A stretch of 64,000 bases of DNA from Pseudomonas sp. URIL14HWK12:I12 (GCF_003097135.1 NZ_QEQL01000001.1:868001-932000), one strand, 5' to 3'; shown: positions 1 through 9,640, numbered from the stretch's first letter. The notes: generated from the sequence alone by a model not told the origin. Numbers and translations: made by a program.

Positions 1-283
1 GCGGGCAGATAACGAAGCCCTTTGCACCGTTGGCTGCCAGGCTGTCGATGGCAGCGAGGGTTTTTTCGCCGTCAGGAACGGCAATCTTGAGCAAGGTGAA
101 GTTCTTGTCTTTGGCAGCTTTTTCAGCAAAGGCCCATTCGGTCTGGAACCAGGGCTCCTCGGGTTGCTTGACCAAAAAACCGATCTTGACAGGGTCTGCG
201 GCAAGCGCCAGGGACGACGCGCACAGGGTTGCAGCCGTGCAGGCGGCCGCGCACAGGGTACGAAACCCTCGGGTTGGAAACAT
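1..283 (-). CDS. araF: L-arabinose ABC transporter periplasmic binding protein, N-terminal part (cut by window edge)
   Basis: The gene runs off the left edge, so only about 94 N-terminal residues are visible. It begins with a Sec signal peptide (MFPTRGFRTLCAAA..., ending near ALAADP). The mature start, KIGFLVKQPEEPWFQTEW, followed by KIAVPDGEKTLAAIDSLAANGAKGFVIC, matches the start of E. coli AraF closely. The protein should capture L-arabinose in the periplasm for an AraFGH importer, whose other genes would lie outside the window to the left. AAGGAG stands 7 bases before the ATG at 283. The gene is divergent from galM, which fits a sugar-uptake locus. Family confidence is good; the substrate is inferred from similarity. 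Confidence 0.85.
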   Translation of the reverse strand, partial: MFPTRGFRTLCAAACTAATLCASSLALAADPVKIGFLVKQPEEPWFQTEWAFAEKAAKDKNFTLLKIAVPDGEKTLAAIDSLAANGAKGFVICP

Positions 284-552
284 GGCTCACTCCTTGTTTT
301 TGTTAGAAGCCTGTTGTCGCGCACTGAGTGATAGCAGAGCGTAGCGCCACCGTAGGTAACGAATTGTCACCTGCCAGGGGGCAACTGCATCAAAGCTGCG
401 CCACATGCAAAATCCATTAAATAGTATTACTGTTTAGACGGCAAGCAGGGAAAAAAGCCGTTCCAAATGGTTAAAAACAGATTCATGTATGACTATATGA
501 ACACTCTCTTTCCTGCACAGCCTCATTAAAACAACAATCAGGAGGTACCGGG
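284..552. promoter_or_regulatory. Divergent araF/galM intergenic region
   Basis: This 269-base AT-richer gap must hold the promoters of both araF (leftward) and galM (rightward). I see no convincing operator. The galM end carries a strong ribosome binding site (AGGAGGT at 540-546) before the ATG at 553. Control by an AraC-type regulator would be expected for such a locus but cannot be shown from the sequence. Confidence 0.4.
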
Positions 553-1704
553 ATGCACCACATCTCTCGTTTGGGTGGGCTGTTGATGGCCACCGCACTC
601 ACCGGCCTGGCCGGCTCCGTCCATGCTGCCCTCAGCAGCCAGCACAGTGCATTCGGCACGCTCAAAGACGGCACTGCCGTTGAGCGCTATGACCTGCGCA
701 ACAGCCACGGCATGCAGGCCACCGTGATCACCTACGGTGCGGTGTTGCAAGCGCTCAAGGTCCCCGACCGCAACGGCCAGCTGGCCGATGTGGTCCTGGG
801 CTTCGACGACGCGCGCAGCTACCAGGAAAATGGTGATGTGCATTTCGGCGCCACCATTGGCCGTTTCGGCAACCGCCTGGCAGGTGGCAAGTTCAGCCTC
901 GACGGCAAGACCTATCAGGTGCCGCTCAACGATGGCCCCAATGCGCTGCACGGCGGGCCGATGGGCTTCGATCACCAACTCTGGACCGCCAAGCCCGCGC
1001 AGGGCCCCGGGTGGGTAGGAGTGACGCTGACCTACCGTTCAGTGGATGGCGAGATGGGTTTCCCCGGTAACATGGACGTCGAAGTCACCTACAGCCTCAA
1101 CGAGCAAAACGAGCTGCGTATCCAGTACCAGGCGCGCACCGACAAGCCCACGGTGCTCAACCTCACCAACCACAGCTATTTCAACCTGGCCGGGGCCGGC
1201 AGCGGCGACGTGCTCAACCAGGTGGCGCAGTTGAACGCCCGCCGCTACACGCCAATCAATGCAACGCTCATCCCCACGGGGGAGCTTGCGAAGGTCGCGG
1301 GTACACCTATGGACTTCACCCACCCCACCGCCTTCGGCAAGCACATCCGGGACAACCACCCGCAGCTGAAATATGCCGAGCCCAAGCAAGGCGGGTTCGA
1401 TTTCAACTGGGTACTGGATACCGCAGGCGACGTGCACAAGCTGGCAGCTGAGGTGACTGACCCTGCTTCGGGCCGGCGCTTGCAGCTCTATACCAGTGAA
1501 CCAGGGGTGCAGCTGTACACGGGCAATTTCCTCACCGGCTCGATCAAGGGCAAGGGCGGGCAGGTGTACCCGCATTGGGGGGCGTTCACGCTAGAGACGC
1601 AGCATTATCCTGATTCACCGAATCAGAAGAACTTCCCAAGCACCCGCCTGGACCCCGGGCAGGTCTACACCCAGGATACGGTGTTCAAGTTCAGTGCGAT
1701 GTAA
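553..1704 (+). CDS. galM: Aldose 1-epimerase (mutarotase), exported
   Basis: The 383-residue protein interconverts alpha and beta anomers of aldoses such as galactose, glucose and arabinose. A signal peptide (MHHISRLGGLLMATALTGLAGSVHA) points to the periplasm. Family motifs are present: GRFGNRLAGG, the active-site-histidine motif NHSYFNLAG near residue 200, and the C-terminal catalytic-Glu motif FTLETQHYPDSPNQ. The start is set by AGGAGGT upstream and by the signal peptide. The divergent arabinose-binding protein gene suggests it readies arabinose anomers for uptake; that link is inferred. Length is normal for exported members of the family. Confidence 0.93.
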   Translation: MHHISRLGGLLMATALTGLAGSVHAALSSQHSAFGTLKDGTAVERYDLRNSHGMQATVITYGAVLQALKVPDRNGQLADVVLGFDDARSYQENGDVHFGATIGRFGNRLAGGKFSLDGKTYQVPLNDGPNALHGGPMGFDHQLWTAKPAQGPGWVGVTLTYRSVDGEMGFPGNMDVEVTYSLNEQNELRIQYQARTDKPTVLNLTNHSYFNLAGAGSGDVLNQVAQLNARRYTPINATLIPTGELAKVAGTPMDFTHPTAFGKHIRDNHPQLKYAEPKQGGFDFNWVLDTAGDVHKLAAEVTDPASGRRLQLYTSEPGVQLYTGNFLTGSIKGKGGQVYPHWGAFTLETQHYPDSPNQKNFPSTRLDPGQVYTQDTVFKFSAM

Positions 1705-1710
1705 CTCGCC

Positions 1711-2007
1711 TCACGAGTGCCCGCCGCCACATACCGGCGACGCCGGTGCACTGCCCACCTGCGCCCACTCTTGAGGGGTGTAGGTGTGCAGTGCCAAGGC
1801 GTGGAACTCGCCCATCAGCTCGCCGAGCGTGCCATACACCAGCTGGTGACGCTTGACGCTGTTCAGCCCAGCGAAGCGCTCGCTGACCACCACCGCCTTG
1901 TAGTGCGTCTGTAGGCCACGGCTGTGCATGTGGCTTTCGTCGAGCACTTGCAAATGGGTGGGCTGGAGCAGGCCCAAGGTGTGTTCGATGCGGGTTTGCA
2001 GGGTCAT
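1711..2007 (-). CDS. bolA: BolA family protein
   Basis: A 98-residue BolA/IbaG-type protein. BolA proteins pair with monothiol glutaredoxins in iron-sulfur handling and affect morphology and stress responses. The fold signature is visible in HLQVLDESHMHSRG near the N-terminus and in the central VVVSERFAGLNSVKRHQLVYGTLGELM, which contains the conserved RH. I set the start at MTLQTRIEHTL, because the 31 residues further upstream in the same frame look non-coding. It ends 6 bases from galM, tail to tail. Proximity to fumC matches the bolA-fumC neighbourhood of P. aeruginosa. Confidence 0.9.
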   Translation of the reverse strand: MTLQTRIEHTLGLLQPTHLQVLDESHMHSRGLQTHYKAVVVSERFAGLNSVKRHQLVYGTLGELMGEFHALALHTYTPQEWAQVGSAPASPVCGGGHS

Positions 2008-2141
2008 GGGAAGATCTCGGCGCCTGGCACGTGGAAAATCGTCGCGCAGGGCAGCTGCACGCCACAGGATATCCCTAGGCGTGCAGCTACCCCGCACGAC
2101 GCTCGATACTTCAGGTCAATAAGGCAGTGCCAAACTGCCCA

Positions 2142-2672
2142 TCACTTCTTGGCGGGCGCCTTAGCGTCGGCAGGCGCTTTGGCTGGCGCGACCTCGTTGG
2201 TCATGTCAGCCAGCAACTTGTTGACTACCGGCACGGCCGGTTGGAGCTTCTGCTGGGTCAGCTCAGCCGACTGCTGAGTGACCTGCGGCATCTTCTGCAG
2301 CACTTTCTGGCCCAGTGGCGATTGGTAGAACTTGACCAGATCCTTGAGCTCGGCCTCGGTGAAGTTATCGGTGTAGAGCTTGACCATGTCGGGCTTGAGC
2401 TTGTTCCAACCGATGGCCGAGTCCAGTGCGGCATTGGCCTTGGCGGTGTAGCTGTCGAGCAGCGGGCGTTTGTCGGCGGGCGCCTGGGCCTGGGCGAAGC
2501 GCTGAGCGAACATCTCCTGCACCTGCATGTACACCGGCGTGCCCAGCTTGTCGGCATGGGCCATCAACAGGAATTTCTCGGCGGCGGCGTTGTGGCTGGC
2601 CTGGTCAGCGAGGGCCGAACCGCTGGCACACACCAGAACAGCAGCAGTGCAGAGGGCACGAAGACGAGTCAT
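2142..2672 (-). CDS. Secreted DUF2059 family protein
   Basis: A 176-residue protein with a clear signal peptide (MTRLRALCTAAVLVCASGSALA). The mature part is helical and carries the DUF2059 pattern AELKDLVKFYQSPLGQKVLQKMPQ near residues 110-135, which occurs in many periplasmic proteins of unknown function. The C-terminus is a low-complexity Ala/Lys/Pro tail (APAKAPADAKAPAKK). AAGGAAA precedes the ATG. It lies between bolA and fumC and is read leftward. No enzymatic role can be assigned. Confidence 0.85.
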   Translation of the reverse strand: MTRLRALCTAAVLVCASGSALADQASHNAAAEKFLLMAHADKLGTPVYMQVQEMFAQRFAQAQAPADKRPLLDSYTAKANAALDSAIGWNKLKPDMVKLYTDNFTEAELKDLVKFYQSPLGQKVLQKMPQVTQQSAELTQQKLQPAVPVVNKLLADMTNEVAPAKAPADAKAPAKK

Positions 2673-2879
2673 CAGGTTTCCTTAAACGTGGCAGGTGGGC
2701 GCAGGCCCCCAGGGAGGGGCATTTTGCGCCTGATGGCGAAGTGGCTCAAGCCCACGAAATCGATAACCGAACGCATCCGCTATCAGGAGTGAGCTCGCCG
2801 GTTGAACCCTGGCGGGCGTGGCGCGGCCTAAACTGGCTATGACGCTACGTTCACAGCAACGCGAGGAGGCATACCCCCT

Positions 2880-4274
2880 ATGAGCCGCACCGAAACAGAC
2901 AGCCTTGGGCCTATCGAAGTTCCTGAAAACGCCTATTGGGGCGCACAGACCCAACGCTCGCTGATCAATTTCGCCATCGGTGAGCAACGCATGCCCTTAG
3001 CCGTGGTGCACGCATTGGCGCTGGTCAAAAAGGCCGCCGCGCGGGTCAACGCCCGCAGCGGTGACCTGCCCGCCGACGTTGCGCGCCTGCTCGAACAAGC
3101 GGCAGACGAGGTGCTGGACGGCAAGCATGATGACCAGTTTCCCCTGGTGGTCTGGCAAACCGGTAGCGGCACGCAGAGCAACATGAATGTCAACGAAGTG
3201 ATCGCCGGGCGCGCCAACGAACTGGCCGGCCAAGGGCGCGGCGGCAAGGCGCCGGTGCACCCCAACGACCACGTCAATCGTTCGCAAAGCTCCAACGACT
3301 GCTTCCCCACTGCGATGCACATCGCCACCGTGCAAGCGGTTCAGCATGACCTTCTGCCGGCGATCGCCGAGCTCTCCAATGGGCTGGCTGAACAATCTGC
3401 GCGCCATCAGGGCCTGGTCAAGACCGGCCGCACTCACATGATGGATGCCACGCCGATCACCTTCGGCCAAGAGTTGTCTGGCTTCGTCGCCCAACTGGAA
3501 TATGCAGACCGCGCCATTCGCGCTGCGCTGCCAGCGGTGTGCGAGCTGGCCCAGGGCGGCACCGCCGTAGGTACCGGGCTCAACGCGCCGCAGGGTTTTG
3601 CAGAAGCCATTGCGGCAGAACTTGCCGCCCTCTCCGGCCTGCCCTTCGTGACGGCGCCAAACAAGTTCGCCGCGCTGGCGGGCCATGAACCTTTGACGCA
3701 CTTGGCCGGAGCGTTGAAAACGCTGGCGGTCGCGCTCATGAAGATTGCCAATGACCTACGCTTATTGGGTTCAGGGCCCCGCGGCGGTCTGGCCGAGGTG
3801 CGCCTGCCAGCCAATGAGCCCGGCAGCTCGATCATGCCGGGGAAGGTCAACCCCACCCAGTGCGAGGCGCTGTCGATGCTGGCTTGCCAGGTATTGGGCA
3901 ACGATGTCGCCATCGGCATGGCCGCCAGCCAAGGGCACCTGCAGCTGAATGTGTACAAACCGGTGATCATCCACAACGTGCTGCAGTCGATTCGGCTGCT
4001 GGCAGATGGCTGCCGCAACTTCAACACACACTGCGTTGCAGGCCTTGAGCCGGACGCCGCGAAAATGGCTGAGCATTTGGAGCGGGGGCTGATGTTGGTC
4101 ACGGCACTCAACCCGCACATCGGTTATGACAAGGCCGCGCAGATTGCCAAGAAGGCCTATGCCGAGGGCAGCACGCTGCGTGAAGCGGCGCTTGAATTGG
4201 GCTATCTCACCGATGAGCAGTTCGACCAGTGGGTCCGGCCGGAAAACATGCTGCATGCAGGCGGCAAGGGCTGA
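2880..4274 (+). CDS. fumC: Class II fumarate hydratase
   Basis: The 464-residue cytosolic enzyme hydrates fumarate to L-malate without an iron-sulfur cluster, so it works under oxidative stress or iron limitation. Visible motifs: [13 protein letters not shown] near residue 98, [12 protein letters not shown], the active-site [10 protein letters not shown] near residue 183, and the signature loop [16 protein letters not shown] near residue 315, which holds the catalytic serine. Length matches E. coli FumC (467). The ribosome binding site is GAGGAGG at 2862-2868. The bolA neighbourhood corresponds to the fumC2 locus of P. aeruginosa rather than the sodA-linked fumC. Confidence 0.95.
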   Translation: MSRTETDSLGPIEVPENAYWGAQTQRSLINFAIGEQRMPLAVVHALALVKKAAARVNARSGDLPADVARLLEQAADEVLDGKHDDQFPLVVWQTGSGTQSNMNVNEVIAGRANELAGQGRGGKAPVHPNDHVNRSQSSNDCFPTAMHIATVQAVQHDLLPAIAELSNGLAEQSARHQGLVKTGRTHMMDATPITFGQELSGFVAQLEYADRAIRAALPAVCELAQGGTAVGTGLNAPQGFAEAIAAELAALSGLPFVTAPNKFAALAGHEPLTHLAGALKTLAVALMKIANDLRLLGSGPRGGLAEVRLPANEPGSSIMPGKVNPTQCEALSMLACQVLGNDVAIGMAASQGHLQLNVYKPVIIHNVLQSIRLLADGCRNFNTHCVAGLEPDAAKMAEHLERGLMLVTALNPHIGYDKAAQIAKKAYAEGSTLREAALELGYLTDEQFDQWVRPENMLHAGGKG

Positions 4275-4320
4275 GCCGATCCGCTTGCCTACAGAGACCT
4301 GAAGCGCTACAGGAGGCACC

Positions 4321-4515
4321 ATGCTTGGAAAACGTGAACTGGACCCTGCCGAAGCCGTCCACTTCCGCGCAGACCGAATCTCCAACGTCAATGGAGCGTT
4401 TTACTTCAGCACCCGCGAGCATACGCTTGAAGGCCCCTTCCCTACCCGCGCTGCGGCTGAGTTGGAAAGCCAGGCTTACATCGCTCGCAGCCGGCGAGCT
4501 ACTTCCGCTCGCTGA
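4321..4515 (+). CDS. Small DUF6316-like protein
   Basis: A 64-residue protein directly behind fumC, with a strong ribosome binding site (AGGAGGCACC) before the ATG. The core, HFRADRISNVNGAFYFSTREHTLEGPFPTR, resembles small Pseudomonas proteins annotated as DUF6316, which often sit beside metabolic genes. It has no signal peptide or membrane segment. Its 3' end overlaps the tail of rnz by 17 bases in opposite orientation. It is probably co-transcribed with fumC; its role is unknown. Confidence 0.72.
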   Translation: MLGKRELDPAEAVHFRADRISNVNGAFYFSTREHTLEGPFPTRAAAELESQAYIARSRRATSAR

Positions 4516-5461
4516 GGCCACCCTCTCGCCCCAAGGCCAAATGCAGGAAGTCACGAGCGAGCCACAGGCCGCCGCCAAAGTGCGCGGCGGCCTCCTCACG
4601 CAGGCTTTCAACCTGGGGCCCGCGCCCCGGGGCAGCCTGGTAGCGCGGGCTGAAGTGTGTCAGCACAAGATGAGGCAGCCCTACCGAGGCGGCGAAACGG
4701 GCGACACCCTCGGCACTGGAGTGCCCATACGCTTGCTTACCATCCAATAGCACGGCCTGGCTGTACGTCGCCTCGTGCACCAGCACATCGGCGCCCACGC
4801 AGGCGTGTTCCAACAATGCCGGGGTATCGTTGTCACCGCACACCACCACGCGACGAGGCGGCCGGCCGGCCAGCCGGTAATCGCCAGCGCGCAGCAAGCG
4901 GTCGCCGCACCATTGATCGCCCTGATGCATCAACGCGCCCCAGATCGGCCCTTTAGGGACGCCCTCGGCAATCAGGCGTTGCACATCCAGGCGGGGCTCG
5001 GGCCGGGTTTCGGTAAAGCCATAACCCCAACTGGGAACGCGGTGGGAAAGCGCCGTGCAATCGATGGCCACATTGGCAAACCGCCAAGGGCCACCTTCTT
5101 CAACCGGGTGAAAACGAAGCTCGAACGGCAGGTACGAAGCGCTCATGCGGAAGGTCTCTGCCAGCCACGGCTCGAGGGCCGCCGGCCCGATCAAGTCAAG
5201 CGCCTCTTGGCGGCCGGCCATGGCTGCACTGCTGAGCAGCCCCGGGAGCCCGTAGCAGTGATCACCGTGCACGTGGGTGATGCAAATGGCCCTGAGCGCG
5301 CTCAAGGCCAATGGCGCGCGCAGCAGTTGATGCTGCGTCGCCTCACCACAGTCGATCAGGTACCAGCCTTTGCCCTGGCCTTCGAGCAGCGCAGTGGCCG
5401 ATACATTTCGCGACCGAGTGGGTACCCCGGCGCTGGTGCCAAGAAACAACAGTTCGAACAT
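4499..5461 (-). CDS. rnz: Ribonuclease Z
   Basis: A 320-residue metallo-beta-lactamase-fold endonuclease that cleaves the 3' trailer from tRNA precursors. The N-terminus has FLGTSAGVPTRSRN. The zinc motif HxHxDH appears as THVHGDHCYGLPGLL near residue 64, with later metal ligands at ALSHRVPSWGY, GDNDTPA and LTHFSPRY. The start lies 2 bases after the stop of pap, so the two are probably translationally coupled on one mRNA. Length is typical for the short bacterial RNase Z form. Confidence 0.93.
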   Translation of the reverse strand: MFELLFLGTSAGVPTRSRNVSATALLEGQGKGWYLIDCGEATQHQLLRAPLALSALRAICITHVHGDHCYGLPGLLSSAAMAGRQEALDLIGPAALEPWLAETFRMSASYLPFELRFHPVEEGGPWRFANVAIDCTALSHRVPSWGYGFTETRPEPRLDVQRLIAEGVPKGPIWGALMHQGDQWCGDRLLRAGDYRLAGRPPRRVVVCGDNDTPALLEHACVGADVLVHEATYSQAVLLDGKQAYGHSSAEGVARFAASVGLPHLVLTHFSPRYQAAPGRGPQVESLREEAAAHFGGGLWLARDFLHLALGREGGLSERK

Positions 5462-5463
5462 GG

Positions 5464-6954
5464 TCAGTGTTTATCACGTTTGAAGGCGGCTTCCAGGGCA
5501 TCGCTGATGGTGCGCAGCACCTTCACTCGCGCCCAGTGCTTGTCATTGGCTTCCACTAATGTCCAGGGCGCAATCTCGGTGCTGGTGCGATCCACCATGT
5601 CGCCCACCGCATCACGGTACGCAGGCCATTTATCCCGGTTGCGCCAATCGTCGTCGGTAATCTTGTAGCGTTTGAACGGGATCTTCTCCCGCGCCTTGAA
5701 CCGCTGCAACTGGGTTTTCTCGTCGATGGCGAGCCAGAACTTCACCACCACCACGCCGGCGTCGGTGAGTTGCTCTTCGAAATCGTTGATTTCTCCGTAA
5801 GCACGCATCCAGTCGCTCTGGCTGCAAAAGCCTTCCACACGCTCCACCAGCACGCGCCCATACCAGGTTCGGTCGAAGATGGTGAACTGGCCGCGCGCCG
5901 GAATCTTGCGCCAGAAACGCCAGAGATAGGGTTGAGCCAGCTCGTCCTGGGTAGGCGCGGCGATGGGCACGATATGGTACTGGCGCGGGTCGAGGGCTGC
6001 GGCTACACGGCGAATGGCCCCACCCTTGCCCGCTGCATCATTGCCTTCGAATGCCGCGACCAACGCGTGGCGGCGCATGCGTTTGTCTCGCAGCAGCATG
6101 GCCAGGCGCCCCTGTTCCTCAAGCAGTTGCTTGCGGTAGGCATCCTTCTCCAGCGCCAGGCGCATATCGAGTGAGTCGAGCAGGTTGCGCCGATCAAGGC
6201 TTGCACCCAGCGGCGCCATTGCCTGGTGCACGGTGGCAGCCGGCTTGGCCAGTGCGGCACGCAGCCCTTCGAGCAGCAGGTTGCCCACCGCCAGGCTACG
6301 GTAATTGGCGTCGCTGCCCTCGATCACATGCCAGGGGGCGTAATCGCGGCTGGTGCGGCGCAACACGCGCTCACCGAAGCGTACGAACCGGTCATAGGTT
6401 TTCGATTGCTGCCAGTCGAGCGGGCTGATGCGCCAGCGATGCACCGGGTCGTCTTCCAGCTCCTTGAGGCGTTGTTTCATCCGCCGCTTGGACAAATGAA
6501 ACCAGAATTTGAAAATCAAAGCGCCTTCGTCACAGAGCATCTGTTCCAGGCGCTCGGCGTCGTTGATGGCCTGGTCGAGCTCGGCATCCTTGATCCGCTT
6601 GTGCACGCGGTTCTGGATCATCTGGCTATACCAGTTGCCGAAGAACACCCCCATTCGCCCTTTGCCGGGCAGTTGCCGCCAGTAACGCCAGGCCGGCGGA
6701 TGGGCGAGGTCTTCGTCACTGGGGCGATCGAAGGTACGCACCTCGATCAGGCGGGGGTCCATCCACTCGTTGAGCAACTTGACCGTCTCACCTTTGCCAG
6801 CCCCTTCGACGCCATTGATCAACACGATCACCGGGCAGCGCGCCTGCTCCTTGAGTTCGTATTGCACCTCAAGCAGCGCTTCACGCAGGCCAGGCACTGC
6901 CTTTTCGTAGGTCTGGTCGTCAATGGCGTGGCCGATTTCGGCGGATTCGAACAT
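5464..6954 (-). CDS. pap: Polyphosphate:AMP phosphotransferase (two-domain PPK2)
   Basis: A 496-residue class II PPK2 enzyme that transfers phosphate from polyphosphate to AMP, giving ADP. It has two tandem PPK2 domains. The first carries the Walker A sequence NGVEGAGKGETVKLLNEW near residue 47 and RPSDEDLAHPPAWRYWRQLP. The second carries AFEGNDAAGKGGAIRRVAAA near residue 300, then APTQDELAQPYLWRFWRKIP and DRTWYGRVLVERVEGF. AAGGAG precedes the ATG. It is the first gene of a pap-rnz pair and is divergent from mnmC, the same order as in P. aeruginosa (PA3455 region). Confidence 0.92.
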   Translation of the reverse strand: MFESAEIGHAIDDQTYEKAVPGLREALLEVQYELKEQARCPVIVLINGVEGAGKGETVKLLNEWMDPRLIEVRTFDRPSDEDLAHPPAWRYWRQLPGKGRMGVFFGNWYSQMIQNRVHKRIKDAELDQAINDAERLEQMLCDEGALIFKFWFHLSKRRMKQRLKELEDDPVHRWRISPLDWQQSKTYDRFVRFGERVLRRTSRDYAPWHVIEGSDANYRSLAVGNLLLEGLRAALAKPAATVHQAMAPLGASLDRRNLLDSLDMRLALEKDAYRKQLLEEQGRLAMLLRDKRMRRHALVAAFEGNDAAGKGGAIRRVAAALDPRQYHIVPIAAPTQDELAQPYLWRFWRKIPARGQFTIFDRTWYGRVLVERVEGFCSQSDWMRAYGEINDFEEQLTDAGVVVVKFWLAIDEKTQLQRFKAREKIPFKRYKITDDDWRNRDKWPAYRDAVGDMVDRTSTEIAPWTLVEANDKHWARVKVLRTISDALEAAFKRDKH

Positions 6955-7041
6955 GAGTTACTCCTTGTCGATCATTGCAGTATCTGGACCTGCATCTCTG
7001 GCAAAATACTGCGTCTCTAGCCCCTTGCCTCCGAGCTTTTC

Positions 7042-8991
7042 ATGAACCACGCCCGCATCCACTGGGATGAAAACGGCCTGCCCCTGTCGCAGGCCTTCGA
7101 TGATGTGTATTTCTCCAAGGAGTCTGGGCTTGAGGAGACCCTGCACAACTTCATCGGGCAGAACCGCCTGGTGCCGCGTTTCGAAGCGCTGGCAGGCGGT
7201 GAGTGCTTCGTGATCGGCGAGACCGGCTTTGGCACCGGCCTCAATTTTCTCTGCGCCTGGGAGCTGTTCGAGGCGCACGCGCCGCAGGATGCTCGGCTGC
7301 ACTTCATCAGTGTGGAGAAGTTTCCGCTGAGCCGTGTTGACCTGGCGCGGGCCATCGCACTTTGGCCCACGTTGGCGCCCTGGGGGCAGGCACTGCTGGC
7401 ACAGTACCGGGTGATCGAGCCGGGCTTTCAGCAACTGCGCCTGGCAGGTGGCCGAGTGACCCTGACCTTGCTGGTAGGGGATGTCCAAACGCAATTGCCG
7501 CTGCTCGATGCCCAGGTGCACGCCTGGTTTCTCGACGGCTTCGCCCCGGCGAAAAACCCGGATATGTGGACGCCCGCTCTGTTCGCAGAGCTTGCCAGGC
7601 TATCGGCCCCGGGTGCCACACTCGGTACATTCACTGCTGCAGGCGTCGTGCGCCGTGGGCTGATGGCCGAAGGTTTCGCCATGGTGCGTGTGCCGGGCTA
7701 CGGCCGCAAGCGCGAGATCATGCGGGGGGTGTATGAGGGCGCGTCACCGCTTGAAAATGCACCGCCCCCTTGGTTCGACCGCCCCCCAGTGCATCAGGGC
7801 GAGCGCCATGCGCTGGTGGTAGGCGCAGGGCTTGCCGGTTGTGCCACTGCCGCCAGCCTTGCCGCGCGCGGCTGGCGGGTGACCCTGCTCGAACGGCAGG
7901 CGGCACTCGCCACTGCCGCCTCCGGCAACCCCCAGGGGGTGTTGTATCTGAAGCTTTCTGCGCACGGCACCGCCTTGTCGAAGCTGATCCTCAGCGGCTT
8001 CGGTTACACCCGGCGCTTGCTTGAAAACTTGCAGGCCGGCAGTGCCTGGCAACGTTGCGGCGTGCTGCAGCTGGCTTATGACGACGCCGAAGCCAAGCGT
8101 CAGGCGCGGCTGACCGACGTTTTCGACACCAGCCTGTTGCAGTCGCTCAGCCGTGACCAAGCAACTGAGGTGGCGGGCGTTGAGGTGCCACAGGGAGGGC
8201 TGTTCTACCCAGATGCAGGCTGGGTGCATCCGCCAGCCCTGTGCCAGTGGCTGGCGGCCCATCCTGGGATTACGCTTGCCCCCCACAATGACGTGCTACG
8301 CCTGGAGCGTGAACACGGGTTGTGGTGCGCTTTTGATAACGATAGGCGCCTGGCCCAGGCGCCGATTGCCGTGCTGGCCAATGCAGAAGACGCCGCACGG
8401 CTTACCGGCCTGCCGCTCAAACCCATCCGCGGGCAGATCACCCGCCTGCCGGTCAACGGTGCCAGCGCCTCGTTGCGTACCGTCGTGTGCGCCGATGGCT
8501 ACCTGGCCCCGGGGCGTGACGGGGAGCACACCCTGGGCGCCAGCTTCGATTTCGAGCGCACCGACCTCACCCCCAGTGAGCAGGAGCACCAGGGCAACCT
8601 GCTACGCCTGCGCGAGCTTGCACCAGGCTTGGCTCAGCAGTGGCCGCAGGGCCCAGGCCAACTGGAAGGCCGGGTTGGGCTGCGCTGCACGACCCCGGAC
8701 TATCTGCCGGTGGTCGGCCCCATCGCCAATCGGGAAGCTTTCGATGTGTGCTACGAGGGGCTAGCCCGCAACGCCCGGCTGCCCATGACTGCACCCTGCC
8801 CTTGGGCATCTGGGTTGTTCATCAATAGTGGGCACGGCTCGCGCGGGTTGATCACCGCGCCGCTCAGTGGTGAGCTGCTGGCTGCCTGGGTGTGCGGTGA
8901 ACCCTTGCCGGTGCCGCGTGAGGTAGCTGAGGCATGCCACCCGCAGCGGTTTGCGCTCAGGGCGCTCAAGAAAGCTAGACCAGGCCCATGA
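7042..8991 (+). CDS. mnmC: Bifunctional tRNA (mnm5s2U34) methyltransferase / FAD-dependent oxidoreductase
   Basis: The 649-residue enzyme completes 5-methylaminomethyl-2-thiouridine at the tRNA wobble position. Residues 1-240 form the SAM-dependent MnmD domain (GETGFGTGLNFLCAWE, then WFLDGFAPAKNPDMW). The remainder is the FAD-dependent MnmC1 domain, with the dinucleotide motif VVGAGLAGCATAASLAARGW near residue 258, RVGLRCTTPDYLPVVGP, and the C-terminal INSGHGSRGLITAPL. The ribosome binding site is weak. The gene is divergent from pap and overlaps the tail of the opposing luxR-type gene by 17 bases. Confidence 0.94.
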   Translation: MNHARIHWDENGLPLSQAFDDVYFSKESGLEETLHNFIGQNRLVPRFEALAGGECFVIGETGFGTGLNFLCAWELFEAHAPQDARLHFISVEKFPLSRVDLARAIALWPTLAPWGQALLAQYRVIEPGFQQLRLAGGRVTLTLLVGDVQTQLPLLDAQVHAWFLDGFAPAKNPDMWTPALFAELARLSAPGATLGTFTAAGVVRRGLMAEGFAMVRVPGYGRKREIMRGVYEGASPLENAPPPWFDRPPVHQGERHALVVGAGLAGCATAASLAARGWRVTLLERQAALATAASGNPQGVLYLKLSAHGTALSKLILSGFGYTRRLLENLQAGSAWQRCGVLQLAYDDAEAKRQARLTDVFDTSLLQSLSRDQATEVAGVEVPQGGLFYPDAGWVHPPALCQWLAAHPGITLAPHNDVLRLEREHGLWCAFDNDRRLAQAPIAVLANAEDAARLTGLPLKPIRGQITRLPVNGASASLRTVVCADGYLAPGRDGEHTLGASFDFERTDLTPSEQEHQGNLLRLRELAPGLAQQWPQGPGQLEGRVGLRCTTPDYLPVVGPIANREAFDVCYEGLARNARLPMTAPCPWASGLFINSGHGSRGLITAPLSGELLAAWVCGEPLPVPREVAEACHPQRFALRALKKARPGP

Positions 8992-9640
8992 TACCGGCCT
9001 TGAAGGCCGCTACAGCGAGCGTGCGAGCGTCCATGCGCTCAAGGATCTGCTGCTGATGAAAGCGAATGGTGCGCAGTGTAACGCCTAGCTCACCGGCCGC
9101 TTGCTGAGGGCTCGCCCCCTGCACCAGCAACCGCAAGACATCCCTCTGCCGGCCAGTGAGCACTATCGATGGGGTCTCCAGAGGCGTTGCCGGCGACTCC
9201 TCGCACAAATGATGATGTAGCACGCCCGCAAGCCAGGCCAATTGGCCATGCTGCGAATCCATCAGTGCGTGATCATGCCCTACGCCAGTTCGTATGACGC
9301 TGAAGACACTGTAATGGTGCTCGCTGTCGACGAGGATAAGGCTAAGGCCGTCGAACGCCTCCTCACCCAAGTCGGTAACGGGCATGGTCGCCAGGCGTTC
9401 CAGGCTCGACCGATTCCAGAGTACCGGCGTCATGGGCTGCAAAGCCGCCCCACGAACTGGCGCATAGAGGTATTCTGCATGGGCACGCGCCCACGCATGC
9501 CACCGTTCCGGCAAACTACTGTGGTAGGCAGCGCCCGCCGCCGTGACTCGGTAGAAGCTCCAGTAGTGGTAGCCGGCGCCATCGCAGAACGCATCCAGAT
9601 GCGGAATCAGAGATCGAGCCAATGCGGGCAAGCTGTTCAC
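8975..9640 (-). CDS. LuxR-type solo regulator with degenerate autoinducer-binding domain
   Basis: A 221-residue regulator. The N-terminal half is an AHL-binding-like domain (YHYWSFYRVTAAG near 24-36, then YLYAPVRGAAL near 57-67 and a Trp at 75). The C-terminal half is a GerE/LuxR helix-turn-helix (LTGRQRDVLRLLVQGASP, then TLRTIRFHQQQIL, near 160-205). In true AHL receptors the invariant Asp-Pro pair contacts the acyl-homoserine lactone; here it reads Ala60-Pro61, so normal AHL binding is doubtful. No luxI-type synthase is nearby. The start is GTG at 9640 with AGGA upstream, since an ATG close by is out of frame. Confidence 0.85.
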   Translation of the reverse strand: MNSLPALARSLIPHLDAFCDGAGYHYWSFYRVTAAGAAYHSSLPERWHAWARAHAEYLYAPVRGAALQPMTPVLWNRSSLERLATMPVTDLGEEAFDGLSLILVDSEHHYSVFSVIRTGVGHDHALMDSQHGQLAWLAGVLHHHLCEESPATPLETPSIVLTGRQRDVLRLLVQGASPQQAAGELGVTLRTIRFHQQQILERMDARTLAVAAFKAGIMGLV

